Assembly: GCA_021325385.1 (NCBI GenBank)
Contig: JAJPHH010000001.1
Location: 1-64,000, forward strand
Origin: Alphaproteobacteria bacterium
GTDB lineage: Bacteria; Pseudomonadota; Alphaproteobacteria; Rhizobiales; Beijerinckiaceae
Length of the DNA stretch: 64,000 nucleotides
Direction of reading: 5' to 3'
A program made the translations under genes and the position numbers. Positions 33,694 to 42,372 of this stretch are shown here, one piece after another; position 1 is the stretch's first letter, and each line of letters begins with the position of its first letter. The notes under the pieces were generated by a model. It saw only the letters and a list, made by a program, of their open reading frames with translations, had not been told where the DNA came from and did not search any database.

Positions 33694-36369
33694 ATGGCCG
33701 AAGCTGACAACGCCATCGCCAACGGCGCCGACGCCGAAACCGAAGAATGGCTCGAAGCGCTTGATTCGGTAGAGGCTTTCGAGGGCTTAGACCGCGTCGA
33801 CGCGCTGCTCGAGAATGTCGTCACCTCGGCCCGCCGCAAGGGCGCGCGGCTCCCCTTCGCCGCCAACACCGCTTACGTCAACACGATCCACACGAAGGAT
33901 CAGCCGCCCTATCCCGGCGACGCCGAACTCGAGGCGCAGATCCGCCACGCCGTGCGCTGGAACGCGGCCGCGATGGTCGTCAAAGCCAACAAGGAATCCT
34001 CCGAACTCGGCGGCCATATCGCCAGCTTCCAATCCGCCGCGACGCTCTATGAGACGGGCTTCACTCACTTCTGGCGCGCCGCCGGCGACAAGCATGGCGG
34101 CGATCTCGTTTATTTCCAGGGCCACAGCTCGCCCGGCATCTACGCCCGCGCTTTTGTCGAAGGCCGATTGAGCGAGGAGCAGCTTCTGAATTTTCGCCAA
34201 GAAGTCGGCGGCAAGGGGCTGTCGTCCTACCCCCATCCGTGGCTGATGCCGGATTTCTGGCAGTTTCCGACCGTCTCGATGGGCCTCGGGCCCCTCATGG
34301 CGATCTACCAGGCCCGGTTCCTGCGCTATTTGCATGGCCGCGGCATTGTCGACACGTCGGATCGCAAAGTCTGGTGCTTCTGCGGCGACGGCGAGATGGA
34401 CGAGCCGGAATCGCTCGGCGCGATCTCGCTCGCCGGCCGGGAGAGGCTCGATAACCTGATTTTCGTCGTCAATTGCAATCTGCAGCGGCTCGACGGACCG
34501 GTACGCGGCAACGGCAAGATCGTCCAAGAGCTCGAAGCCGATTTCCGCGGCGCCGGCTGGAACGTGATCAAATGCCTCTGGGGCTCGAATTGGGACCCGC
34601 TGCTCGAAAAAGATAAAAGCGGCAAGTTGCGCCAGTTGATGGAAGAGTGCGTCGACGGCGAATACCAGGACTTCAAATCGAAGAACGGGGCGTATATCCG
34701 CGAGCATTTCTTCGGCCGCTATCCCGAAACCGCCGCTCTGGTCGCGGATTGGACCGACGATCAGATTTGGTCCTTGACCCGCGGCGGCCACGACCCGGTA
34801 AAAGTCTACGCCGCCTATAAAGCCGCATCGGACCATAAAGGCTCGCCGATCGTCATCCTCGCCAAGACGATCAAAGGCTACGGCATGGGCGAGGCCGGCG
34901 AAGGCCAGATGATCGCCCATCAGCAGAAGAAGCTTGGCGATCATGCGCTGAAGGCTTTCCGCGATCGTTTCAACGTGCCGATTTCCGACGAGGAGATCGG
35001 CAAGGTGCCGTTCCTCAAATTGCCGGAAGACAGCCCGGCGATGAAATATCTGCGCGACAGGCGCGCCGCGCTCGGCGGCTACCTGCCGGCGCGCCGCCGC
35101 CAATGCGAGCCTTTGCAAATCCCCGAACTCTCGGCTTTCGAGCCGCTGCTCAAAGCGACCGCGGAAGGCAGAGAGATTTCGACGACGATGGCGTTCGTAC
35201 GGATCTTGACGACGCTGCTGCGCGACAAGAACATCGGCTCGCGCATCGTGCCGATCGTGCCGGACGAAAGCCGCACGTTCGGCATGGAGGGCCTGTTCCG
35301 GCAATTCGGCATTTTCAGCCAGCAAGGCCAGCTCTATCGGCCGCAAGACGCCGACCAGTTGATGTACTATCGGGAGGACGTGAAGGGTCAGATCCTGCAA
35401 GAAGGCATCAACGAGCCTGGCGCCATGGCCTCCTTCATCGCCGCGGCGACCTCGTACTCGACGTCGAACGCGCCGATGATCCCGTTTTACATCTATTACT
35501 CCATGTTCGGCTTCCAGCGCGTCGGCGATCTCTGCTGGGCGGCCGGCGACATGCGGGCGCGCGGCTTCTTGATCGGCGGCACGTCCGGCCGCACGACGCT
35601 GAACGGCGAGGGGCTGCAGCACGAAGACGGTCACAGCCACATCCTGGCGGCCACCGTTCCCAATTGCCTGGGCTACGATCCGACCTACGCTTACGAGGTG
35701 GCGGTCATCATCCAGAACGGCCTCAAGCGCATGTATGTCGACAATGAGGACGTCTACTATTACATCACCACGCTGAACGAGAATTATCCGCATCCGGCGA
35801 TGCCGGAAGGCGTCGAGGAAGGCATTCTTCGCGGCATGTACCTCTTGCGCAAGGTCGAGGCGGAGAAGCCTGGCCTGCGCGTCAGGCTGCTCGGTTCGGG
35901 CTCGATTTTGCGCGAAGTCGAGGCGGGCGCCGATCTTCTCGCCAAGGATTTCGGCGTGTCGAGCGAGATCTGGAGCGTGACCAGCTTCACCCAGCTTCGC
36001 CGCGACGGGCTCGAAGTCGAGCGCTGGAACATGCTCCATCCCGAAGAGAAGCCGCGCAAGTCCTATATCGAGCAGTGCCTCGAGAAGGGCTCGGGGCCGG
36101 TCGTCGCCTCGACGGACTATATCAAGCTGTTCGCGGACGGCGTCCGGCCGTTCGTGCCGGCGCGCTATAAGGCGCTCGGCACGGACGGTTTCGGCCGTTC
36201 GGATTACCGTCGGCGGCTGCGCTCCTTCTTCGAAGTCGACCGCCGCCATGTCGCCCTGGCGGCGCTGAAATCGCTCGCCGACGATCAGATGCTGCCGTCC
36301 CGGACGGTGAGCGAAGCGATCAAGCACTACGAAATCGACCCGGACCGCGCCAGTCCGGCCTTGACGTGA
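33694..36369 (+). CDS. aceE: Pyruvate dehydrogenase E1, homodimeric type
   Basis: An 891-residue thiamine-diphosphate enzyme that decarboxylates pyruvate and acetylates E2 lipoyl groups. ThDP/Mg-binding is visible in WCFCGDGEMDEPES and NLIFVVNCNLQRLDGPV (about 226-270), the GDG...NCN pattern. Other AceE blocks: FQGHSSPGIYARAF, SYPHPWLMPDFWQFPTVSMGLG, EGLQHEDGHSHILAATVPNC and YIEQCLEKGSGPVVASTDY. ATG 33694 (MAEADNAIANGAD) follows GGTGGAGA. Most alphaproteobacteria use a two-subunit E1 (PdhA/PdhB), so this fused single-chain type is notable. It leads the aceE-aceF-lpd operon. Confidence 0.96.
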   Translation: MAEADNAIANGADAETEEWLEALDSVEAFEGLDRVDALLENVVTSARRKGARLPFAANTAYVNTIHTKDQPPYPGDAELEAQIRHAVRWNAAAMVVKANKESSELGGHIASFQSAATLYETGFTHFWRAAGDKHGGDLVYFQGHSSPGIYARAFVEGRLSEEQLLNFRQEVGGKGLSSYPHPWLMPDFWQFPTVSMGLGPLMAIYQARFLRYLHGRGIVDTSDRKVWCFCGDGEMDEPESLGAISLAGRERLDNLIFVVNCNLQRLDGPVRGNGKIVQELEADFRGAGWNVIKCLWGSNWDPLLEKDKSGKLRQLMEECVDGEYQDFKSKNGAYIREHFFGRYPETAALVADWTDDQIWSLTRGGHDPVKVYAAYKAASDHKGSPIVILAKTIKGYGMGEAGEGQMIAHQQKKLGDHALKAFRDRFNVPISDEEIGKVPFLKLPEDSPAMKYLRDRRAALGGYLPARRRQCEPLQIPELSAFEPLLKATAEGREISTTMAFVRILTTLLRDKNIGSRIVPIVPDESRTFGMEGLFRQFGIFSQQGQLYRPQDADQLMYYREDVKGQILQEGINEPGAMASFIAAATSYSTSNAPMIPFYIYYSMFGFQRVGDLCWAAGDMRARGFLIGGTSGRTTLNGEGLQHEDGHSHILAATVPNCLGYDPTYAYEVAVIIQNGLKRMYVDNEDVYYYITTLNENYPHPAMPEGVEEGILRGMYLLRKVEAEKPGLRVRLLGSGSILREVEAGADLLAKDFGVSSEIWSVTSFTQLRRDGLEVERWNMLHPEEKPRKSYIEQCLEKGSGPVVASTDYIKLFADGVRPFVPARYKALGTDGFGRSDYRRRLRSFFEVDRRHVALAALKSLADDQMLPSRTVSEAIKHYEIDPDRASPALT

Positions 36370-36391
36370 CGGGTGCGCGTGGAAAGAAACT

Positions 36392-36474
36392 GTCATTCCC
36401 GCGAAGGCGGGAATCCAGACTGAGCCAGCGCTCAGGCGCGGCGGCTCCTGGATTCCCGCTTTCGCGGGAATGAC
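36392..36474. repeat. Family A palindromic repeat between aceE and aceF
   Basis: The left arm GTCATTCCCGCGAAGGCGGG and a right arm ending TTTCGCGGGAATGAC enclose a variable middle containing ATCCAG and CTGGAT. It can form a long stem within the aceE-aceF transcript. Confidence 0.9.
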
Positions 36475-36548
36475 ACGCTCAAACAAGGTACGGTCTGCCG
36501 CTGCGACCGAACTGAACGAAACGAAAATAGCGCCAAGGAGAAGCGCTC

Positions 36549-37838
36549 GTGGCCAATACGACCGACGTAAAAGTGCCGGATATCGGCGATTTCAAGGACG
36601 TGCCGATCATCGAAATCCTGGTCAAGCCCGGCGATACGGTCAAAGCCGACGATCCGCTGGTGACGCTCGAATCCGACAAGGCGACGATGGACGTGCCCGC
36701 GCCGAGCGCCGGCAAGGTCGCCGAGATTCTCGCCAAGGTCGGCGACAAGGTCTCGATGGGCTCGCTGTTGCTGCGCTTGGACCAAGCAGGCGACGGCGCG
36801 GCGGCGGCCGAAAAGCCGGCGGCCCAGCCGGCTAAGGCGGGGAGCGCCAAGAAAGCCGCCGCGAAAGAGGCGCCGGCTGAGGCCAAGTCGCCGCCGGATC
36901 GGCCAGCGCCTGCCGAAAAGGCGGCCGCGCCGGCTGCCGATTTCTCCGGCGTGTTCGCCGGGCCGGCGGTCCGCCGCTTGGCGCGCGAACTCGACATCGA
37001 TTTGACGAGCCTTCGCGGCACTGGCGAGCATGGCCGCATCACCAAGGAGGACGTCAAAGCCGCGCTGACCGGTCGCGGCGGCGGGGGCGGCGGCGCCCTG
37101 CCGGACGTTCCCGCCGTGGACTTCGCCAAATTCGGGCCGGTCGAGGTCAAGCCGCTGTCGCGGATCAAGCGCATTTCTGGCCCGCGCCTGCACGCCTCCT
37201 GGGTCAATGTCCCGCATGTCACCCATTGCGATGAAGCCGACATCACCGAGCTCGAGGCCTTCCGCAAGACGCTCGATGAGGAGGGCAAGGCCGACAAGCA
37301 GGCGCCGTACCGCGTCTCGCTTTTGCCGTTGTTGATGAAGGCGTCGGTCGCGACGTTGAAGGCGTATCCGACTTTCAACGCGGCGCTGACGCCGGCCAGG
37401 GATGCGCTGGTGATGCGCAATTACTGGCATATCGGCGTCGCCGTCGACACGCCTGAAGGCCTCGTCGTGCCGGTGATCAAGGACGTCGACAAAAAGGGCG
37501 TGATCGAACTCGCGCGCGAACTCGGCGCGATCTCGGCCAAGGCGCGCGAGGGCAAGCTGTCGCCGGCCGAAATGCAGGGCGCGTCGTTCACCATCTCCTC
37601 GCTCGGCGGCATCGGCGGCACGGCTTTCTCGCCGATCGTCAACGCGCCGGAAGTGGCGATCCTCGGCGTGGTCCGTTCGAAAATGGCGCCGGTCTGGGAC
37701 GGCAAGGCTTTCGTCCCGCGCCTGATGCTGCCGCTCTGCCTTTCGTACGATCACCGAGTCATCGACGGGGCCGCGGCGGCGCGTTTCATGCGCAAGTTGG
37801 CGAGCGTGATCGAAGACATGCGTCGCGTCTTGCTGTGA
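36549..37838 (+). CDS. aceF: Dihydrolipoamide acetyltransferase (PDH E2)
   Basis: A 429-residue E2 core subunit. One lipoyl domain occupies 1-80 with the lipoylated Lys44 in ESDKATMDVP. A 50-residue Ala/Pro/Lys linker follows, then the peripheral-subunit-binding domain (GPAVRRLARELDIDLTSLRG...GRITKEDV, about 138-175) and the catalytic domain. The active-site motif DHRVIDGAAAARF (about 400-412) is intact, as are FTISSLGGIGGTAFSPIVN and PEVAILGV. GTG 36549 is the start, with CAAGGAGAAG upstream. A single lipoyl domain contrasts with E. coli's three. Confidence 0.96.
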   Translation: MANTTDVKVPDIGDFKDVPIIEILVKPGDTVKADDPLVTLESDKATMDVPAPSAGKVAEILAKVGDKVSMGSLLLRLDQAGDGAAAAEKPAAQPAKAGSAKKAAAKEAPAEAKSPPDRPAPAEKAAAPAADFSGVFAGPAVRRLARELDIDLTSLRGTGEHGRITKEDVKAALTGRGGGGGGALPDVPAVDFAKFGPVEVKPLSRIKRISGPRLHASWVNVPHVTHCDEADITELEAFRKTLDEEGKADKQAPYRVSLLPLLMKASVATLKAYPTFNAALTPARDALVMRNYWHIGVAVDTPEGLVVPVIKDVDKKGVIELARELGAISAKAREGKLSPAEMQGASFTISSLGGIGGTAFSPIVNAPEVAILGVVRSKMAPVWDGKAFVPRLMLPLCLSYDHRVIDGAAAARFMRKLASVIEDMRRVLL

Positions 37839-37857
37839 CGCCTTCGCGTTTCTCGGC

Positions 37858-37942
37858 GTCATGCCCCGCCTCGCGCCGGGCATCCACGCCGTGGTGTGCT
37901 TCATCGCGGCGTGGATGGCCGGGACAAGCCCGGCCATGACGC
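37858..37942. repeat. Family C palindromic repeat between aceF and lpdA
   Basis: CGTCATGCCC at the left pairs with the right arm GGCCGGGACAAGCCCGGCCATGACG; an inner pair CATCCACGCCG and CGGCGTGGATG also complements. It is the only copy of this family seen in the window and lies inside the PDH operon. Confidence 0.85.
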
Positions 37943-37966
37943 TCAAAGGTTCAAGGGAAAGTTCCC

Positions 37967-39739
37967 ATGGCGCGTGAGATCAGGCTGCCCGATATCGGCG
38001 ACTTCAAGGACGTGCCGATCATCGAGATTCACGTCAAGCCCGGCCAGAAAGTCGCGCCGGAGGACGTGCTGCTGACGCTCGAATCCGACAAGGCGACGAT
38101 GGACGTGCCGTCGCCGGCCGCCGGAACGATCGGCGAGGTCAAGGTCAAGGTCGGCGACAAGGTCAGCGAAGGCTCGCTGCTGGCGACGCTCGAGGAGGTG
38201 GGCGCGGCGGAGGCGAAAGCTGCGTCGGCCGCGCCCGCCAAGGCCGAGGCGCAGGCGGCCAAGCCCGCGCCCGCCGGACCGGCGTCGCCGGCCAAGCCGC
38301 AGCCGGCCGCGGCCGCGCCCGGCCCGAAGGCGGATATCGAATGCGACGTTGTCGTGATCGGCGCCGGCCCGGGCGGCTATACCGCCGCGTTCCGCGCCGC
38401 CGATCTCGGCCAGAAAGTCGCGCTGGTCGAGAAGGACCCCTATCTCGGCGGCGTCTGCCTCAACGTCGGCTGCATTCCATCCAAGGCGCTGCTGCACGCC
38501 GCCAAGATCATCGACGAGGCGAAGGATTTCGCAGCGCATGGGCTCGAGTTCGGCGCGCCGAAAATCGGGCTCGATCCGCTGCGCGCCTGGAAGGAAAGCG
38601 TGGTCAAGCGCCTGACCGGCGGCCTCAACGTCCTGGCCAAGCAGCGTAAAGTGACCGTCGTCACCGGCGCGGCGAAATTCTCTTCGCCCAACACGCTCAG
38701 CGTCGCGACCGCGGAAGGCGCGAAAACCTTGCTTTTCAAGAACGCGATCATCGCCGCCGGCTCCGAGCCGATCGCGCCGGGTTTCATTCCGAAGGACCCG
38801 CGCATCGTCGATTCGACCGGCGCGCTCGAAATCAAGTCAGTACCGAAGCGGATGCTGGTCCTTGGCGGCGGCATTATCGGCTTGGAGATGGCCACCGTGT
38901 ACAACGCGCTTGGCGCGAAGATCACGGTCATCGAGCTGTTGGATCAACTCATTCCGGGCGCGGATCGCGACATCGTCGCCCCGCTCGCCAAGCGGATCGA
39001 GAAAAGGTACGAGAAAATCCGGCTGAAGACCAAGCTGACCGCGGTCGAAGCCAAGCCGGACGGCTTGCACGCGGTCTTCGAAGGGCCGGACGGCGAGGGC
39101 AGGGACGTTTTCGACCTCATGCTGGTCTCGGTCGGCCGCAAGCCGAACGGCCGCATGGTCGGCGCGGAGGCGGCGGGGGTCCATGTCGACGAGCGCGGCT
39201 ATATTCCGGTCGACAAGCAGCAGCGCACCAACGTGCCGCACATTTTCGCGATCGGCGACGTTGTCGGCCAGCCGATGCTCGCGCACAAGGCGACGCACGA
39301 AGGCAAGGTCGCGGCCGAAGTTGCGGCGGGCCACAAGTCCTTCTTCGACGCGAAGGCGATCCCCTCGGTCGCCTATACCGATCCCGAAGTCGCCTGGGTC
39401 GGCCTCACCGAGGCCGAGGCCAACGCGAAAGGGGTGAAATTCGGCAAGGCGGTCTTTCCCTGGGCGGCGAGCGGCCGCTCGCTGTCGCTCGGCCGCGACG
39501 AAGGCCAGACCAAGACGCTGTGGGACGAAGCGACCGGCCGTCTGATCGGCTGCGGCATTGTCGGCCCCAACGCCGGCGACCTCATCGCCGAGGCGGCGCT
39601 GGCGATCGAGATGGGCGCGGAAGCGGAGGATATCGGCCTGACCATCCATCCGCACCCGACGCTGTCGGAGACGTTCGCCTTCTCGGCGGAGGCGTTCGCC
39701 GGGACGCTGACGGATCTCTATATTCCCGAGAAGAAGTAG
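37967..39739 (+). CDS. lpdA: Dihydrolipoyl dehydrogenase with N-terminal lipoyl domain (PDH E3)
   Basis: A 590-residue FAD enzyme that reoxidises dihydrolipoyl groups. It carries its own lipoyl domain (1-80, Lys42 in ESDKATMDVP) and an Ala/Pro linker before the oxidoreductase part. FAD-binding GAGPGGYTAAFRAADLG is near 130; the redox disulfide is CLNVGC (about 164/169); the NAD site is LGGGIIGLEMATVYN; and the catalytic His-Glu pair is in IHPHPTLSE (about 560). Lipoyl-E3 fusions occur in beta- and some gammaproteobacterial PDH operons. The lipoyl domain closely resembles that of aceF (shared DIGDFKDVPIIEI), suggesting duplication within the operon lineage. ATG 37967 follows AAGGGAAAG. Confidence 0.96.
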   Translation: MAREIRLPDIGDFKDVPIIEIHVKPGQKVAPEDVLLTLESDKATMDVPSPAAGTIGEVKVKVGDKVSEGSLLATLEEVGAAEAKAASAAPAKAEAQAAKPAPAGPASPAKPQPAAAAPGPKADIECDVVVIGAGPGGYTAAFRAADLGQKVALVEKDPYLGGVCLNVGCIPSKALLHAAKIIDEAKDFAAHGLEFGAPKIGLDPLRAWKESVVKRLTGGLNVLAKQRKVTVVTGAAKFSSPNTLSVATAEGAKTLLFKNAIIAAGSEPIAPGFIPKDPRIVDSTGALEIKSVPKRMLVLGGGIIGLEMATVYNALGAKITVIELLDQLIPGADRDIVAPLAKRIEKRYEKIRLKTKLTAVEAKPDGLHAVFEGPDGEGRDVFDLMLVSVGRKPNGRMVGAEAAGVHVDERGYIPVDKQQRTNVPHIFAIGDVVGQPMLAHKATHEGKVAAEVAAGHKSFFDAKAIPSVAYTDPEVAWVGLTEAEANAKGVKFGKAVFPWAASGRSLSLGRDEGQTKTLWDEATGRLIGCGIVGPNAGDLIAEAALAIEMGAEAEDIGLTIHPHPTLSETFAFSAEAFAGTLTDLYIPEKK

Positions 39740-39747
39740 GAAGCCCG

Positions 39748-40929
39748 CTACGCGGCGTAGAGCCATTCGTACCTGCTGAGCAACCTCTCTGGCCCGAGCG
39801 CGCGCATGCCGAAATCGCGGGCGAGCGCCAGCGGTCCCGCCATATGGTACAACCGGGCCTGCGCTTCCGACTCCATCTGCACCCGTGCGACGCGGGGCGC
39901 GCGGCGTCGAGAATAAGAGGCGAGGGCTTGCGCGACGTCCTCGGCGCCGGCGAGGGATTCGGCCAGAACGCCGGCGTCCTCGATCGCTTGGCCGGCGCCC
40001 TGCGCCAAGAACGGCAGCATGGGATGGGCGGCGTCGCCGACCAGGGCGATGCGGCCGATCGCGACGGCGGGCAAAGGCGGTCGGAGCCGCAGCGGCCAGG
40101 CTCGCCATGCAGCGGCTGCGCCGAGCAGGGCGTGTGCATCTTTCGACCAGCGGGCGAAGGCCGCGTCGAGCGCGGCGCGGTCGGCTTCGCCGTCCCAAGG
40201 GTCTTCGCCCGGCCGTTCGCGCCAGCCGGCCTCGATCACCGCGACGATGTTGATCTTGGCGCCGCCGGCGACCGGATAATGGACCAGATGGGCCTTGGCG
40301 CCGAGATGGAGCGACACGTCGGGCTCGGCGCACCAGGCCGGCGCGTCCTTGGCGGCGATCGTCGCGCGAAAGGCGACGCGGCCGGAGAAGCGCGCCGCCT
40401 CGCGGCCGCCGAGGCCGAGCCTTTCGCGTATCGCCGACTTCAGCCCGTCGGCGCCGATCAGCACGTCGCCGCGCTCGGCGAGGCGGATCGCGCCGCGCGT
40501 GAGGCCGACCGAAGCGCTCGCTGCGTCCTGGCCGCAGCCGGCGACCTCAACGCCGAGCGCAAGCTTGATCCGCGGCTCGGCCGCGACCTGTTCGGCCAGA
40601 GCGCTTTGCAAATCCGCCCGGAGCAGCGCCAGATAAGGCGCGCCCCATCGCTCGCGCGCCTTCAGCGGCAGGCGAGCGAGTTCCGCGCCGTCACGGCTGC
40701 GGAAAATGCGGATCGCGCGCGGGGCCGTGGCCCGGGGCTCGATCGCCGGCAGCAGGCCGAGTCTGTCGAGGACCCGCGTGGCGTTGGGCGTGAGCTGCAG
40801 GCCGGCGCCGACTTCGTCCAGCCGCTCGGCGCGTTCGAAAATCGCGACGTCGAAACCGATCCGAGCCAGCGCGATCGCCGTGATCAGCCCGCCGATCCCC
40901 GCGCCCGCGATCAGCGCGCGCCGGCTCAC
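39748..40929 (-). CDS. FAD-dependent aromatic monooxygenase (salicylate hydroxylase-like)
   Basis: A 393-residue group A flavin monooxygenase. The N-terminal Rossmann motif is ALIAGAGIGGLITAIALARIG; the DG motif is in DVLIGADGLKSAIRERL; and the GD motif is IALVGDAAHPMLPFLAQGAGQAIEDA. The GAGLQLTPNATRVLDRLGL block is typical of the salicylate/3-hydroxybenzoate hydroxylase branch. The substrate is unknown. The gene is convergent with lpdA (8-base gap). A family A repeat lies immediately upstream, between it and the zinc-finger gene. Confidence 0.88.
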   Translation of the reverse strand: MSRRALIAGAGIGGLITAIALARIGFDVAIFERAERLDEVGAGLQLTPNATRVLDRLGLLPAIEPRATAPRAIRIFRSRDGAELARLPLKARERWGAPYLALLRADLQSALAEQVAAEPRIKLALGVEVAGCGQDAASASVGLTRGAIRLAERGDVLIGADGLKSAIRERLGLGGREAARFSGRVAFRATIAAKDAPAWCAEPDVSLHLGAKAHLVHYPVAGGAKINIVAVIEAGWRERPGEDPWDGEADRAALDAAFARWSKDAHALLGAAAAWRAWPLRLRPPLPAVAIGRIALVGDAAHPMLPFLAQGAGQAIEDAGVLAESLAGAEDVAQALASYSRRRAPRVARVQMESEAQARLYHMAGPLALARDFGMRALGPERLLSRYEWLYAA

Positions 40930-40940
40930 GGCGCGACGCT

Positions 40941-41024
40941 GTCATTCCCGCGCAAGCGGGAATCCAGCAACGCCTCTCCTCCACGCGGTGCGCGCCTCTG
41001 GATTCCCGCTTTCGCGGGAATGAC
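40941..41024. repeat. Family A palindromic repeat
   Basis: The left arm GTCATTCCCGCGCAAGCGGG and a right arm ending TTTCGCGGGAATGAC lie 11 bases upstream of the monooxygenase start codon, so the hairpin would fall in its leader or in a transcript arriving from the zinc-finger gene. Confidence 0.9.
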
Positions 41025-41071
41025 AAGGAGGTCTAAGTCGAACCTCGCCACGCGGCCTCTCCCCGCGCACC

Positions 41072-41311
41072 CTACGCATCGGTCAATTCGCATTCCTTCG
41101 GCGAGCAATGTGGCCCGAGCGACGGATCGTAGACGAAGCGCGTTGAGCAATAAGGGCAGACAGTTTCGTCGGAATCGCCCATATCGATGAAAATATGCGG
41201 ATGGTCGAAGGGCGGCTTGGCGCCGACGCACATGAACTCCTTGACGCCGACCTTGATGACCGGAACGCCAAGGTCGTTATGGAAATGCGGCGTCGCGTGA
41301 TCCTCGGCCAT
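41072..41311 (-). CDS. Small zinc-finger (CHCC, NDUFS6-like) protein
   Basis: A 79-residue protein. HPHIFIDMGDSDETVCPYCSTRFVYD contains His, then CPYC, giving the C-x2-C part of a zinc site; an upstream Cys/His in FMCVGAKPPFDHPH supplies the others. This is the CHCC/NDUFS6-like zinc-finger family, whose eukaryotic relative is a complex I assembly subunit; a bacterial role is not established. It lies on the same strand as the alpha/beta hydrolase (92 bases upstream). Confidence 0.88.
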   Translation of the reverse strand: MAEDHATPHFHNDLGVPVIKVGVKEFMCVGAKPPFDHPHIFIDMGDSDETVCPYCSTRFVYDPSLGPHCSPKECELTDA

Positions 41312-41403
41312 GAAGCGCTCCGACGGGTTTGGCTTGCGCCGCCCATATAGGCGAGGCGGTCCAGCTTGAATAGCGGTTTTTGCCGCCCGCCTCGCCGGGC
41401 CCG

Positions 41404-42288
41404 TCAGGTCTCCTCGACAAAGGCCAGGATGTCCGCATGCAGGCGGTCGACATGCGTGTACATCAGGCCATGCGGCCCGCCCTCATAGACTTTCAGCCGG
41501 CAATCCGGGAGCAGCGCGGCGGACGGCTGCCCGGACATTTCGAGCGGGGCCGAGGCGTCGCGATCGCCATGCAGGATCAGGACCGGGATTTTGACCTTGG
41601 TCATCTCGGCGCGGAAATCGGTCTCGGTCACGGCGCGGTTGACGGCGATCGCGACCGGCAGCGATATGCGGAGCAGGATATCGACCGCCCATTGCATCAA
41701 GGCCGGCGAGGTTTCCGGCGTGAAGAACGGGGCCGTGTTGTCGGCGACCCATTTCGGGAAATCGCGCCGCCACATGGCGCGGACCGCCTCGTAATTTTCT
41801 CTCGGAAGTCCGAGCGGATTGTCGTCCGTCCTGAGCGGGAAAGGCGTGGTCGGCGCGATAAACACGGCGCGGGCGATCCGCTTGTCGCCACGGCGGTTCA
41901 GATAGCGCACGATCTCGCCCCCCGCCATCGAATGGCCGATCAAAGTAAGATCGCGCAGATCGAGCGCCTCGACGATCGCGGCGAGATCGTCGGCGAACGT
42001 ATCATAGTCGTACCCTTCCGCCGGCTGGTCGGAGCGGCCATGACCGCGTCGATCATAGCAGATGCAACGAAAGCCTTGCTCGGCGAAAGCCGCGACTTGC
42101 AAGTCCCACATCTGGTTGGTCATCGCCCAACTGTTGAGAAAGAGGAGAGGACGGCCGCGGCCGGTCTCGGCCCAGTAGAGCCGCGTTCCGTCGCGCGCTT
42201 CGATGTATCGCGTCTCCGTGCCTCGGCGCGGCGCGGCGAAAGGAGCGATATCGGCGGCGAGCGCCGTGAATTGTTCTTGCATGCGCAT
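41404..42288 (-). CDS. Alpha/beta hydrolase (haloperoxidase/esterase-like)
   Basis: A 294-residue hydrolase. The nucleophile elbow is LIGHSMAGGEIVRYL (Ser about 117), preceded by CYDRRGHGRSDQPAEGYDYDTFADDLAAIV, typical of the non-heme chloroperoxidase/esterase group. The Asp is in LILHGDRDASAPLEMSG and the His in EGGPHGLMYTHVDRL. An oxyanion-type FLNSWAMTNQMW follows strand 3. The physiological substrate is unknown. No signal peptide is apparent. Confidence 0.88.
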   Translation of the reverse strand: MRMQEQFTALAADIAPFAAPRRGTETRYIEARDGTRLYWAETGRGRPLLFLNSWAMTNQMWDLQVAAFAEQGFRCICYDRRGHGRSDQPAEGYDYDTFADDLAAIVEALDLRDLTLIGHSMAGGEIVRYLNRRGDKRIARAVFIAPTTPFPLRTDDNPLGLPRENYEAVRAMWRRDFPKWVADNTAPFFTPETSPALMQWAVDILLRISLPVAIAVNRAVTETDFRAEMTKVKIPVLILHGDRDASAPLEMSGQPSAALLPDCRLKVYEGGPHGLMYTHVDRLHADILAFVEET

Positions 42289-42372
42289 CGTGTCTCTCCA
42301 TCAGCTTTGCGGAGGGACTATGCGAAGCGGCGCGGCGCTAAGCGATTACGCCCGAGGTAAAGAAGACTTTGT

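Noticed and set aside
33787-36486. An 899-codon open frame antisense to aceE
   Set aside because: It mirrors a fully recognisable E1 gene; in GC-rich DNA the complementary frame often lacks stops. Its translation is Arg/Ala/Asp-rich with no domain.
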